A stretch of DNA of 48,228 nt from Lachnospiraceae bacterium. GTDB taxonomy: Bacteria; Bacillota; Clostridia; Lachnospirales; Lachnospiraceae. This document shows, in pieces, positions 37,019-46,390 of this stretch. A model generated the notes under the pieces. That model had not been told where the DNA came from, searched no databases, and saw only the letters and a list, made by a program, of their open reading frames with translations. Position 1 is the first letter of the stretch, and every line of letters begins with the position of its first letter. The translations under genes were made by a program, and so were the position numbers. Where the stretch lies: assembly GCA_017634455.1 (NCBI GenBank), contig JAGBNK010000007.1:1-48228 (forward strand). Direction: 5' to 3'.

Positions 37019-38227
37019 TTATTTACTCTCTTTTAATTCCTTCTTACGGATATACATCCTACGATCAGCTCTGTCAAATACTTTTCGAACCGAGAAATCA
37101 TCTACACTATGATAAGTCGCCTGACCGGCTGCAATAACAACCTGTCCAACTGATTTATTGTGCTCAATCTGAATATTGAACTCTCTCAATAGTTCTTCCC
37201 TGTTTTCATAATCTGTATTTTCCAGACATACAACAAATTCATCGCCACCAATACGATATACCGGACTGTGTTGATATATATCACATATTAGCTTACAGGC
37301 TTTTTGAATCCATCTGTCGCCAGCTTCATGACCGTAAGTATCATTTACAAATTTCAATCCATTTACATCAAATACTACAATTCCAAAGTCAATTCCCGGA
37401 TTATACTCTATTTTCTCTTCCATCTCTTTCTCTTTTTCAAAGAAAGAATATTTATTCTTAACACCTGTCAGAGAATCAATGGTAATCATGCGCTTGGCAT
37501 TCTCAAGTTCTATACGCTGTTGTTTCTCTCGCTCGAGAGATTCCTTTAATTGATTCTCTCGCTCTTTTCGCTCATCTTCCAATACAAAGGTATGAAGTAT
37601 GGCTGTACAAATCATACTTCCAACAGAATAATATGCAACCATTACATCCATAATCTGCAAAATAATAAATATAGCCATTGCCATACTTGAAAATGCTACT
37701 GTACGATAATGAATTCTCATCTTACCTATTTTCTTAAATGAGACTACAAAGGAGTAAATAGATGCAGCAAAATATAATAATATCTGTGCTGACAATATTA
37801 CAAACCTGCCATTCTGCGCTTCATATGTTCCATCTTTATAAAATCTGAAAATGACAGGAACAAACAAGTTCAATATCAAAAAAATAACTGTATAAATAAT
37901 TATCAACCAGCCTACGATATTTAACACTTTATGAACAAAGCTGTCACTATCCAGATAATATATAACAAATCGGGTCCACTCAAATACTGATAATCCCATA
38001 AATAAAAAGAACATTGTCGTATCTATATATACCGGTATAACACTCTTTAATTCATATAAGAATCCCCACATAATATCAGCAATATAAAATACAAACAATG
38101 TATTTAAATATCGAAAATAATAACGGTTCTGTATACCATTACTACGAGTTTCTTTTCTCAGTACAAAGTCATAATTGATAATTATGTGCATTATCAATGC
38201 TAAAATAGCAAATCCCGAATAAAACAT
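37019..38227 (-). CDS. Membrane diguanylate cyclase (GGDEF domain)
   Basis: The enzyme makes cyclic di-GMP from two GTP. The 402-residue protein has about six to seven N-terminal membrane helices (residues 3-215), a charged coiled coil (EDERKERENQLKESLEREKQQRIELENAKR, about 217-246) and a GGDEF domain (about 247-400) with SLTGVKNKYSF, FDVNGLKFVNDTYGHEAGD and the intact active-site loop YRIGGDEFVV. No RxxD inhibitory site is seen five residues before the GG(D/E)EF. It is the last gene before the bidirectional terminator. The GGGGAGTGAG ribosome binding site is strong. The signal sensed by the membrane part is unknown. Confidence 0.92.
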   Translation of the reverse strand: MFYSGFAILALIMHIIINYDFVLRKETRSNGIQNRYYFRYLNTLFVFYIADIMWGFLYELKSVIPVYIDTTMFFLFMGLSVFEWTRFVIYYLDSDSFVHKVLNIVGWLIIIYTVIFLILNLFVPVIFRFYKDGTYEAQNGRFVILSAQILLYFAASIYSFVVSFKKIGKMRIHYRTVAFSSMAMAIFIILQIMDVMVAYYSVGSMICTAILHTFVLEDERKERENQLKESLEREKQQRIELENAKRMITIDSLTGVKNKYSFFEKEKEMEEKIEYNPGIDFGIVVFDVNGLKFVNDTYGHEAGDRWIQKACKLICDIYQHSPVYRIGGDEFVVCLENTDYENREELLREFNIQIEHNKSVGQVVIAAGQATYHSVDDFSVRKVFDRADRRMYIRKKELKESK

Positions 38228-38318
38228 TTCTCACTCCCCAAATAAATCAACATCTAAATGTGATAATAACTCAACTTCAACATCTGATAAAACAGACTTC
38301 TATATTATTATAATATCA

Positions 38319-39827
38319 TTATGATGAGAAAAATGCATCAATTCCATTGGCAATGCCTATTACCATGTTGTTCTGGTAGTTAGGATCTTGCATATTTACA
38401 TCATCAGATGGATTGGTCATATATCCCATCTCTATTATGGTAACTGGCATCTGACACCAGTTAATGCCTGTCATAGTATCTGTAATTGATACTCCCTGAT
38501 TTGCCATGCCTGTAGCTGCGCAGTACTGATCTATAACACATCTGGATAGGTACTGTGACTCATTGGCAATATATGCGCAATAAGGATTTGACTCAGATGG
38601 AGCCATTGTCAAAGCTCCACTTATGCCTGTATTTTCACTTCCATTGGCATGAATTCTAATTGTAATATCCGCTCCTGCATTGTTGGCCACTGTAGCCCTC
38701 TCCATATTGGATATATCTACATCATGAGTCGTTCTGGTCATTACAACTGTATATCCTCTAGCCTCAAGCTCAGCCTGAAGCTTCAATGCAATATCTAATG
38801 TCAGCTGATACTCTGGCACTCCAGTTGTGCGTCCTGTTGTACCTCCTGTCACCCTGGCTTTCATGGTTCCTGAGCCTGGTCCATTTGGCTCTGTGGCACT
38901 ACTTCCATAGCGCTGATGACCAGCATCGATACAGACAATTCTACCTGTGGTCTTGCTTCTGTCTACAACCAAGGGCTGTGCTTGACCATATGCTGCAGTT
39001 GGCTCCTCAGTTGATATATAATCTCTACTTACAAATCCAATCTCATTATTGTATCTAACCTGTAACCATCCATCAGTTTCACCGGTAACAGTTACTTCTT
39101 CTCTGGCATTTATCTTGGAGATAACTTCAGCATCAGCAGAAGGAAGTTTTCTGAAATTCACTCTATCAGTTGTCCATGCATTGTATTCTTCAACAGGATT
39201 AACAATTGTCTCTGGCTCAGCATCATCCGCCTTAGAATCATCATCCGCCTTGGAATCATCCACTATTGAAGTTGTCTCTTCCTGCCTAGGCTCCTGAATT
39301 TCTACTGCTTCGTCTGCCTTCATTGCTCCTGTTGTCATAATCACAATGACGCAAATCAGGAGCATCAGCTGTGCCACTGCATTTATGCTCTGCTCAATCC
39401 AATTCGATTTCACATCGGCATTATCAAGCTTGATGGCACATACTGTCATGGCAATCATACCAATAACCCATGCTATAAGTAATCCCAGACATAATGGATA
39501 ATTCATAATATTTCCAAAGAACTCAGCGAACGCCCCTCTATTCAGGATAATACTGATTATAATCATCACAAATCCTAATGGCATAAATATGCGCATCTGC
39601 AGAAACATAGGCCATACATTTCGCTGCTTCACTGCCACAATCATTTTCCAAATCACCTTGATGGTACCTGAAATAGTGCATATAGCTCCACCTGTTATAA
39701 ACAGTGGATCTCTCAATATATATCCCAACAATATATTGACAATTCCGTAAAATAATACCGGCAATAAATCCACCAATGCCATCTGTATACTAAATCCCTC
39801 AGGGACTGTATCTTTTGTTACTTTCAT
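38319..39827 (-). CDS. N-acetylmuramoyl-L-alanine amidase (Amidase_3) with membrane anchor and SH3 domain
   Basis: The enzyme cuts the bond between MurNAc and the peptide stem of peptidoglycan. The 502-residue protein has four to five N-terminal membrane helices (about 15-165), an acidic linker with a repeated DDSKAD, a bacterial SH3 domain (about 212-268; TDRVNFRKLPSADAEVISKI, VRYNNEIGFVSRDYI) and an Amidase_3 domain (about 295-500) with zinc ligands in CIDAGHQ, the later HANGS and the catalytic Glu in TIIEMGYMTN. It lies upstream of the GGDEF gene (91 bp). It may act in cell separation or sporulation; the polytopic anchor is unusual compared with secreted amidases. Confidence 0.9.
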   Translation of the reverse strand: MKVTKDTVPEGFSIQMALVDLLPVLFYGIVNILLGYILRDPLFITGGAICTISGTIKVIWKMIVAVKQRNVWPMFLQMRIFMPLGFVMIIISIILNRGAFAEFFGNIMNYPLCLGLLIAWVIGMIAMTVCAIKLDNADVKSNWIEQSINAVAQLMLLICVIVIMTTGAMKADEAVEIQEPRQEETTSIVDDSKADDDSKADDAEPETIVNPVEEYNAWTTDRVNFRKLPSADAEVISKINAREEVTVTGETDGWLQVRYNNEIGFVSRDYISTEEPTAAYGQAQPLVVDRSKTTGRIVCIDAGHQRYGSSATEPNGPGSGTMKARVTGGTTGRTTGVPEYQLTLDIALKLQAELEARGYTVVMTRTTHDVDISNMERATVANNAGADITIRIHANGSENTGISGALTMAPSESNPYCAYIANESQYLSRCVIDQYCAATGMANQGVSITDTMTGINWCQMPVTIIEMGYMTNPSDDVNMQDPNYQNNMVIGIANGIDAFFSS

Positions 39828-39877
39828 AATCTAATCACCCTTCTATGTTTATACTAATATTTCATATCATGCTTTGT

Positions 39878-40020
39878 TATTTAAATTATTATTTAAATTA
39901 TTATTAAAAATCATTATTTAAATCATTCTTTAAATCATTTTTATATCATTTTTTAAATCATTATTTATATCATTTTTTATATCATTATTAAAATCATTTT
40001 TTTAATCATTATTTTCATCA
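39878..40020. repeat. AT-rich short tandem repeats (ATCATT-type) downstream of the Cys-rich gene
   Basis: About ten degenerate copies of a 12-15 bp unit with the core AAATCATT or ATATCATT, starting at TTAAATTATT and running into the 3' end of the Cys-rich gene (whose last codons SDENND match the repeat). GC is extremely low. Such runs are prone to slippage. Confidence 0.7.
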
Positions 40021-40259
40021 CTATTTTCAAGAAGACGCTCCTCAATGAGGTCATAGTTCTGTGGTAAATGTGGCAATAGACATTTCTCACAGGACTTCAC
40101 ACCATTTTCCAAATAGATGTAATTGCCGCCACATCTATCTCCCATACTATATAGAGGACAATAACAAAAGAGACAGTTAAAATCCTGGCCCTCCTCAATC
40201 TTATGACATGGAAAATATTCACATTTATCATTCTGAAAAAATCTATAACTTGCTTCCAT
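40002..40259 (-). CDS. Cysteine-rich small domain protein (zinc-finger-like)
   Basis: The 85-residue protein contains SYRFFQNDKCEYFPCHK, FNCLFCYCPLY, DRCGGNY and SCEKCLLPH, the spacing of the cysteine-rich small domain family (PF04071 type), thought to bind zinc or another metal. The C-terminus (IEERLLENSDENND) is acidic and its last codons merge with an AT-rich tandem repeat. The ATG has GGAG seven bases upstream. It is 59 bp downstream of the acyltransferase gene on the same strand. The family has no established activity; in some genomes it is linked to cobamide genes, but none are seen here. Confidence 0.75.
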   Translation of the reverse strand: MEASYRFFQNDKCEYFPCHKIEEGQDFNCLFCYCPLYSMGDRCGGNYIYLENGVKSCEKCLLPHLPQNYDLIEERLLENSDENND

Positions 40260-40318
40260 ATATATACTCCAGTTACATCAAATATTATATTTCCAAAGCC
40301 CTCCAGCATAGTTATAAC

Positions 40319-41410
40319 CTAGCCATCTATACGTCTTGTAACTTTATTAACAGACATAGCTTTAAATAACATTATTCTCAAATGATCTATACAGACGCAG
40401 ACAATGAGAATTCCAATTGCACATCCAATCATTCCCAGAACCATCAATGGATATGGATAATGTGATAAAAAAGCGAAATTGCCGTTACCAACTGTACCTT
40501 TCACAAGATAGGCTCTCACGAAATCATTGTCATGAATTAGATACACGCCAAAGATTGCAGGTGTAATAAATGCAATAACTCTCTCTGTCACATGATGCAA
40601 CTTAAGCTTCACAAAAGACATGAAAAGTGCCATGGAACCAATGAGATATAACGGCGTGATATATTGAATGGGCATATCGAAATTATAGAATCCGCCCACT
40701 GCATATTCTACTCCAATCTTAATTCCCCAGCTGATGATGGCGCATATAATATAAATCCCAAACCATACCATTCTATGAGTCTTAGAATCCAAACTGTATT
40801 TCTTGATGAGACAACCATAGAAAAATACTACTGTAAGCCAAAGTCCTGAATAGCCTCCCCCAAGTCCCCATGCCTCATTCTGAAAAGTCATAGTTGGCAT
40901 AAATGAAAATGCAATAAATACTATAATAGCCAGAGCCTTGTCCGTCCGTGCATCAGTACGCTCCAAGCCTGATTTTATTCCAGCTCCAAGCAGAAACATA
41001 ACCACATATGCTGTGAAAAACCAATAATGTGAGAATCCATTTTCTCCGGTGTAGACATTTGGAATCAGAGATGTCCAGAAATCTATATCACTGACATATG
41101 CAGGATTTATAAGTCTAAATAATAATGCAATAAAGAAGGAATAAAATAGAACTTCTATCCACAGATTCAATAAATTGGATAACTTAGTGCGTCTGCCATA
41201 CATATTGTAGCCACTAATCACGGCAAATGCATTGACTCCGAAATAAGCCATAGCATTCACCAGGTTGACTATTATATAGCCTGTGCTCATGTGTGGATAG
41301 GCATGCTGCATACCGCCGTGGACAATAATATGATGAATTGGAATCATAATCATACATACTATTCTAAGTAAGTCGATTCCATAATCTCGATTAGATTTTA
41401 ACTCTTCCAT
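40319..41410 (-). CDS. Membrane acyltransferase, acyltransferase 3 family
   Basis: Acyltransferase 3 proteins O-acetylate or otherwise acylate surface sugars in the cytoplasmic membrane. The 363-residue protein begins YGIDLLRIVCMIMIPIHHI, the family's conserved first helix with the key His-His, and has about ten membrane helices. FGVNAFAVISGYNMYGRR matches the second conserved block. A GGGGGTT ribosome binding site precedes the ATG at 41410. No polysaccharide genes are adjacent, so the substrate (teichoic acid, exopolysaccharide or other) is unknown. It is followed by the Cys-rich gene. Confidence 0.9.
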   Translation of the reverse strand: MEELKSNRDYGIDLLRIVCMIMIPIHHIIVHGGMQHAYPHMSTGYIIVNLVNAMAYFGVNAFAVISGYNMYGRRTKLSNLLNLWIEVLFYSFFIALLFRLINPAYVSDIDFWTSLIPNVYTGENGFSHYWFFTAYVVMFLLGAGIKSGLERTDARTDKALAIIVFIAFSFMPTMTFQNEAWGLGGGYSGLWLTVVFFYGCLIKKYSLDSKTHRMVWFGIYIICAIISWGIKIGVEYAVGGFYNFDMPIQYITPLYLIGSMALFMSFVKLKLHHVTERVIAFITPAIFGVYLIHDNDFVRAYLVKGTVGNGNFAFLSHYPYPLMVLGMIGCAIGILIVCVCIDHLRIMLFKAMSVNKVTRRIDG

Positions 41411-41512
41411 TTTAGATAACCCCCAATTTATATCTCCCTGAAATCACTTCTTTATTTTACACTATTTGACCTGCTATTGGTATTATTATTTCTCCGTAAA
41501 ATACTACATAAC

Positions 41513-41547
41513 GAGGAAAATGACTGTGCCCTAAGACACAGCCATTT
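41513..41547 (-). terminator. Intrinsic terminator of the ABC efflux operon
   Basis: Minus-strand stem AAATGGCTGTGTC and GGCACAGTCATTT around a 4-nt loop, with two G-U pairs, then TTTT. It lies 23 bp after the permease stop. Confidence 0.82.
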
Positions 41548-41570
41548 CAAAACATTTGCTCTATATAAAA

Positions 41571-42839
41571 CTACTCCCGTCGTAGTGCCTCAATAGGGCT
41601 GAGCTTGGCAGCCTTGGAAGCTGGTGTTGCACCGAATATAATTCCAACGCCCATTGAGAACAGAACTGATATAAGAATCCATGGCACACTGATTGCAAAC
41701 TGTAGATGAGCTACAGATGTGATAAATAATGCCAACAGGATTCCAAGTATCACTCCAATGATACCTCCCACACTTGTAAGCACAACTGACTCTGTAAGGA
41801 ACTGAGCCATAATAGTTCTTCGCTTGGCGCCCAGAGCCTTCTTCAAACCAATCTCAGAAGTTCTCTCTGTGACAGATACCAACATGATATTCATAACACC
41901 AATACCACCTACAAGAAGTGACAAGCTGGCGATTCCCACAAGCATAAGTGTAATAGCATTGGTCAACTGCTTCAACTCATCCTGATATTCTGATGAATTG
42001 GTAGATGAGTACTGCAGTTCAAAGGATGATATATAAGAGTTCAGTATATCGGATGCGCTCTTACCTACAGCAGCCATCTGCTCTGTATCATCCACTCTGA
42101 CACCCACCTTGTCTGGCTCGTCAAATTCATAGATTATAGGCCAACTTGATTTTGGAATAAATACATTACCTGAAGCCGAGCCTCCATTCATATAGTAATC
42201 ATTGATGCTCTCATACTCCTCTTCCTTGTCAGTGTCCTTGTTAGGAGGAGCAACCACACCAACTACCACAAAAGGTTCTCCCTTAATTTCAATTACAGAA
42301 CCAATGACTTCATCTCCCTCTTCGTACATCTGCTTCTTGGCATTTTGATCCAGGATTGCAACCTTTCTGCCAATAGCATAGTCCTTCTCACCAAAGAGGT
42401 TTCCCTCCACTGGTTTGTAGAGAAATGTATCAAAATAATCTTCGGCCACACCTACTGTCTGTCCCCATTCCATTGCTGCGCCTTTGTGATAGACTACATT
42501 GTAATCCTCTCTACGATTGTAGGCCGTAGCACCTTTCACATGATCCAAGCCCTCAATTTCTGTCAGAGCTGAATCTGTCACCGGATATATACCGGTTGTA
42601 TTTTCTGAAGAAGTATCAACCTCATAACCTTCCTTGGAAATTGATAATTCAACCACATTATTGCCAGCTCCAACCAGGCTAGTTGCCAACTGTTTGTTGG
42701 TTCCCTGGACAATGGATACAATGGCTATAATGGAAGCAATACCAATTATGACACCAAGCATGGTAAGTATGGATCTCATCTTATGAGCTCTGATACCCCT
42801 AAATGCTAATCTAATATTCTCTAACATTACATTCTCCAT
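41571..42839 (-). CDS. MacB/FtsX-type ABC transporter permease
   Basis: MacB-like permeases use ATP hydrolysis to drive export of lipids, peptides or drugs by a mechanical stroke. The 422-residue protein has the N-terminal signature IRLAFRGIRAHKMRSILTMLGVIIGIASII (helix 1, about 15-40), a large extracytoplasmic MacB_PCD domain (about 45-280) and three C-terminal FtsX helices (about 285-415) with GGIGVMNIMLVSVTERT SEIGLKKALGA before helix 3. The annotated start has a weak ribosome binding site; an ATG four codons later has GGAG six bases upstream and could be the real one. It is the last gene of the efflux operon and pairs with the ATPase at 44397. Confidence 0.92.
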   Translation of the reverse strand: MENVMLENIRLAFRGIRAHKMRSILTMLGVIIGIASIIAIVSIVQGTNKQLATSLVGAGNNVVELSISKEGYEVDTSSENTTGIYPVTDSALTEIEGLDHVKGATAYNRREDYNVVYHKGAAMEWGQTVGVAEDYFDTFLYKPVEGNLFGEKDYAIGRKVAILDQNAKKQMYEEGDEVIGSVIEIKGEPFVVVGVVAPPNKDTDKEEEYESINDYYMNGGSASGNVFIPKSSWPIIYEFDEPDKVGVRVDDTEQMAAVGKSASDILNSYISSFELQYSSTNSSEYQDELKQLTNAITLMLVGIASLSLLVGGIGVMNIMLVSVTERTSEIGLKKALGAKRRTIMAQFLTESVVLTSVGGIIGVILGILLALFITSVAHLQFAISVPWILISVLFSMGVGIIFGATPASKAAKLSPIEALRRE

Positions 42840-42925
42840 TTTCTCATAGTCTATAACTATGACTCATACTTATATGTGACTCTGTGAAATATTAACACAA
42901 GTCACTTCAACTATTATCGCTCTAA

Positions 42926-44404
42926 TTAGAACAACAGGCTAAGCGGCATATTCTGAGTTGTTGTATTTCCCTCAAATGCTGTGGAGCCGTAAGGGAAAGC
43001 AACCAAATCTTCCTCAGATAATCCGTCTGTAATCATGATATACTCATTGAACTTAGGCACCTTTTGAGTGGTGACTACCTGTTTCTTCAACTTACCATTT
43101 CCATCATCAATCATACAGTAAGACTGTCCATCATCATCGGTTCTCACATATATTTTCTCCAGATATATGGCGCTGCCCTCTGTTGACATGAGGGATACAC
43201 TTACATTTTCACCGCTGTGGAAGCCCTCGGCATCTGATAGATAAGCTGTGTATGGATAGGTTGATGTAACAGAGCCATCATAGATTCCCATTGGTTCATC
43301 TGTAGGATAGAGAGATATCTCTGTAATCTCAGCTACTGTTGAATTGCCTGTCTCGTAGGAGAATACATTTACCTTGTCTCCCACCTTCACAGATGTGAGG
43401 TTCCACTCCGTGAGATATCCTGTGAGAGTGCCTCCCTTGTCATTATTAATTTTGACAAATGCGCTTCCATCTGTAGTTGGATTATCAATGTCACCAACAT
43501 ATTTTACCGTTCCATCAATCTTGGCAACTACTACTGCATCCTCTAACTTCTTCTTGTCAGATTCCTGCTCCAACTTATTCCGCTTTATATCAGTCTCAAG
43601 CTTACTTATCTCCAAAGTCTTAGATGATATCATCTTGTCCTTCTGAGCCTGTGTATAAGTATCAACAGCTGGACTTTCCGGAACATAATAATCAGGTGTG
43701 TAGAGTTCCTTGGTAACAGCCTTGTAATATGTATCTGAATCAAATCTTGGTGACTGCAAACCATTGAAATTCCATGAAGCCTCAGGAGTAGCTGTCACAT
43801 CACCATTTGGATAGATGCCAAATACAGCGCATTGCCCCTGATCTATAAATTCATTTAACTTGTCTCCACTTACAATAGTGTCCAGGGTGCACACATAGAT
43901 ATATGGATCATCTGCTGTTCCACTACCTGCCGCAGGACTTTCCGGAAAATATTGTTCCGGTGAAATGATTGCCACCGGCTCTGGCTCCTCTGGAATAGTC
44001 TCCACTGGAACAATAGCTTTGTAAGCCTCCAATTCCTTCTTGGCAATTTCAAGCTTCGCTTCCTTGGATTCACCGATATATTTATTGGTCTCAAGCTGCA
44101 GCTTCAAACTCTCTGTGTCATATGACAGGATTGGATCACCTTTCTTCACCTGCTGGCCTTCTGTCACATAGACCTCTGCAATCTTGTCACCTGAGTTGAG
44201 GACAACTTCCTGTGTCGCCTCATTTGACAGAATACCATCTGAACCACCCTCTGTTGCAATCCATGACATGTTCATATCCATAACTGGTTGAACATATGCA
44301 TCCTTGGTAGCCTTTTTCTTGATTATCAATCCAATGATTAATATAGCAACCAGGATTATGGCTATTATAATTATCGCTTTCTTATGTTTCTTGATCTTAC
44401 TCAT
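42926..44404 (-). CDS. HlyD/MacA-type membrane fusion (adaptor) protein with inserted domain
   Basis: The start is the ATG at 44404 (MSKIKKHKKAIIIIAI), which overlaps the end of the ATPase gene by 8 bp and has GGAGG upstream; the frame's 13 extra codons lie inside the ATPase gene. The 492-residue protein has one N-terminal helix (about 9-30), a biotinyl-lipoyl segment (EVVLNSGDKIAEVYVTEGQQVKKGDPILSYD), a coiled-coil hairpin, and a C-terminal barrel. The hairpin is interrupted by a Pro/Glu-rich and globular insert (about residues 133-250; repeated YFPESPA/YVPESPA). In Gram-positives such adaptors work with MacB-type permeases without an outer-membrane partner. Confidence 0.88.
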   Translation of the reverse strand: MSKIKKHKKAIIIIAIILVAILIIGLIIKKKATKDAYVQPVMDMNMSWIATEGGSDGILSNEATQEVVLNSGDKIAEVYVTEGQQVKKGDPILSYDTESLKLQLETNKYIGESKEAKLEIAKKELEAYKAIVPVETIPEEPEPVAIISPEQYFPESPAAGSGTADDPYIYVCTLDTIVSGDKLNEFIDQGQCAVFGIYPNGDVTATPEASWNFNGLQSPRFDSDTYYKAVTKELYTPDYYVPESPAVDTYTQAQKDKMISSKTLEISKLETDIKRNKLEQESDKKKLEDAVVVAKIDGTVKYVGDIDNPTTDGSAFVKINNDKGGTLTGYLTEWNLTSVKVGDKVNVFSYETGNSTVAEITEISLYPTDEPMGIYDGSVTSTYPYTAYLSDAEGFHSGENVSVSLMSTEGSAIYLEKIYVRTDDDGQSYCMIDDGNGKLKKQVVTTQKVPKFNEYIMITDGLSEEDLVAFPYGSTAFEGNTTTQNMPLSLLF

Positions 44405-45170
44405 GAGAAGCCACCTCCTCATTGTTAGTGATGGCAGTTTCATCTGCTATCTCATCAATCTGTGATGGTGATGTTTCCGTATCATATTCTGGCATTGATT
44501 CTCTAAGTTCACCATCCACGATATACATGATTTTCTTGGCCTGCTTAGCAATATGCGCATCGTGGGTAATCATTATAATGGTGACACCCTCATCATTTAA
44601 CTGCTTAAACAGTTCCATTACCTGAGCACCTGATTTCTGGTCCAAAGCACCAGTCGGCTCATCTGCCAGTAAAATCTTTGGTTCATTTACCAAAGCTCGT
44701 GCAATTGCTACACGCTGTTTCTGACCACCGGATAACTGAGTTGGTCTGAATTTCAATCTATCACCAAGCCCCACTCTTTCCAAAGCAGCCTGAGCTCTCT
44801 CAGTTCTCTCAGCGTATGGTACTCCGGCAAATGATAGAGGAAGCTTCACATTTTCAATAGCAGTCTCCTCATTGAGAAGTTGGAAATTCTGAAATACGAA
44901 TCCAACCTTGTGACATCTAACCTCTGCCAGATTGTTGTCATTTTGAGATAAAATATCTATTCCATCTAATACATAATTTCCAGATGTAGGTAAATCCAGA
45001 CATCCGATGATATTCATCAGAGTTGATTTACCAGATCCAGAAGGTCCCATTATCGCCAGGTAATCTCCTTCTTCCACTTCCAGAGTTACATCCTTGAGAG
45101 CTGGGACTGATATCTCTTCCTGCTGGTAGTTCTTACAGATATTCTCCAGCTTTACGATTTTATTTCCCAT
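44397..45170 (-). CDS. ABC transporter ATP-binding protein (MacB/LolD type)
   Basis: This cytosolic ATPase subunit powers the efflux system. The 257-residue protein has Walker A (MGPSGSGKSTLMNIIGCLD), Q-loop (VFQNFQLL), ABC signature (LSGGQKQRVAIARALV), Walker B (ILLADEPTGALD) and H-loop (MITHDAHIAK). The DEPTGALD sequence is typical of the LolD/MacB subfamily. A Glu/Thr-rich tail (about 230-257) extends beyond the usual domain. It starts 10 bp after the first adaptor gene with AGGAGG upstream and overlaps the second adaptor gene by 8 bp, indicating translational coupling. Confidence 0.95.
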   Translation of the reverse strand: MGNKIVKLENICKNYQQEEISVPALKDVTLEVEEGDYLAIMGPSGSGKSTLMNIIGCLDLPTSGNYVLDGIDILSQNDNNLAEVRCHKVGFVFQNFQLLNEETAIENVKLPLSFAGVPYAERTERAQAALERVGLGDRLKFRPTQLSGGQKQRVAIARALVNEPKILLADEPTGALDQKSGAQVMELFKQLNDEGVTIIMITHDAHIAKQAKKIMYIVDGELRESMPEYDTETSPSQIDEIADETAITNNEEVASHE

Positions 45171-45179
45171 ATAGTCCTC

Positions 45180-46214
45180 CTAGTTTACTTCACCCTCTGG
45201 TACATCCTGTGGTTCAGCTTCAGCTGCATCATCGAGAGGCACATCCTCTGTCATCTCTTCTGTACCCATCATTGATTCATCATAAACTGGTGTCACATAT
45301 ACATGCTGTCCCAGGAGAAGTCCTGTTGTATCCTCAATAGTCACATAGAATGTATATTTAGTTGCACTATTTTCTGAATTCATAACGCCGGAAGTATCTC
45401 CTGAATAACTCATACCGCCATTTTCTGTGTTGGTCTGAGAATTGGTCTCACCAGTATTGATTTCACTGATCTTACCCTTCCATACCTTGGACTCATCCAC
45501 GCGGGAATGAACTTCAACCTCCATGCCCTCTGATAATGAACTAACATTTAACTCATCAACAGAAGCCTTCACTCTGTACTGACCGGTAGCCAGAATTACC
45601 ATATAAGGTTCGCCGGAAGTTCCTGCTGACTGGGAGATAGATTTCACCACACCGTCCATCTTGGATACTACTGTGGCGTTGTCTATAGTCTTCTGCAAAT
45701 CAGCAATCTCTGCATTGAGAGTCTTCTGACTCATCTGAGCCTGCTTAATAGAAGCATTCATATCCGATATCTGAGAAGAAATCTCCAATTTCATCATCTC
45801 AGAAGCCCCCTCAAGCTGTGCCTGAAGAGATGCAATCTGATTGTTGTAATCCGTAATTTCATTTCCCAGACTTTCAATCTCTAATCTCTTGCTTGCCAAC
45901 TGAGTCTGCTGCTCAGTTACCTTGTAGAGAAGTAACGGCTGACCTACTGTAACAATATCTCCTTCTTGCACATAAGTCTCTGCCAATTCTTTGGAAGAAT
46001 CCAGATTGATATTCCAAGTCTGCTGGGCTTCAACAACACCTGAATAATAATTGCTGTATTCTCCTCCCTCGTAGTAAGTTCCATCAATGCCATCCATAAT
46101 GGCAGATTTGAGTCTGCTAATGAAAATACCGACAGCAGCCGCAATTATAAGCGCCACGATAATTACGATTATCAGAACTTTCTTACCTGTCTTAAGCTCC
46201 TTAAACTTCTTCAT
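45180..46214 (-). CDS. HlyD/MacA-type membrane fusion (adaptor) protein
   Basis: I place the start at the ATG at 46214 (MKKFKELKTGKKVLIIVI) because GGAGG lies five bases upstream; the longer frame to 46340 would start in the promoter. The 344-residue product has one transmembrane helix (about 12-33), a biotinyl-lipoyl half (LAETYVQEGDIVTVGQPLLLYK), a coiled-coil hairpin (about 105-180), the second lipoyl half (ATVVSKMDGVVKSI) and a beta-barrel domain ending in an acidic tail. It is the first gene of the operon. Its sequence differs clearly from the second adaptor, so the pair is not a recent duplication. Confidence 0.9.
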   Translation of the reverse strand: MKKFKELKTGKKVLIIVIIVALIIAAAVGIFISRLKSAIMDGIDGTYYEGGEYSNYYSGVVEAQQTWNINLDSSKELAETYVQEGDIVTVGQPLLLYKVTEQQTQLASKRLEIESLGNEITDYNNQIASLQAQLEGASEMMKLEISSQISDMNASIKQAQMSQKTLNAEIADLQKTIDNATVVSKMDGVVKSISQSAGTSGEPYMVILATGQYRVKASVDELNVSSLSEGMEVEVHSRVDESKVWKGKISEINTGETNSQTNTENGGMSYSGDTSGVMNSENSATKYTFYVTIEDTTGLLLGQHVYVTPVYDESMMGTEEMTEDVPLDDAAEAEPQDVPEGEVN

Positions 46215-46263
46215 AATTCCCTCCATTCGTGCATTTGTCGAAAACGACTTCGTAATTAATTTC

Positions 46264-46300
46264 ATTATATGCAAAAAGAGTGTATTAGTCAAACTAATAC
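46264..46300 (-). promoter_or_regulatory. Promoter and overlapping palindromic operator of the ABC efflux operon
   Basis: On the minus strand: TTGACT, 17 bases, TATAAT (46264-46292), 50 bp before the ATG. A perfect inverted repeat GTATTAG, five bases, CTAATAC (46282-46300) covers the -35. This placement fits a repressor of TetR, MarR or MerR kind that responds to an exported compound. No regulator gene is adjacent. Confidence 0.75.
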
Positions 46301-46390
46301 GCTCAAAAATTTTATGGATATTCTCACGAACTGTTGGCAATGCATTATACTAATAAACGCATGTCAATTCACTTGACTATGCTACATATT

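Noticed and set aside
46215-46340. N-terminal extension of the first adaptor protein
   Set aside because: It covers the promoter and operator; the ATG at 46214 has a strong SD and precedes the membrane helix.
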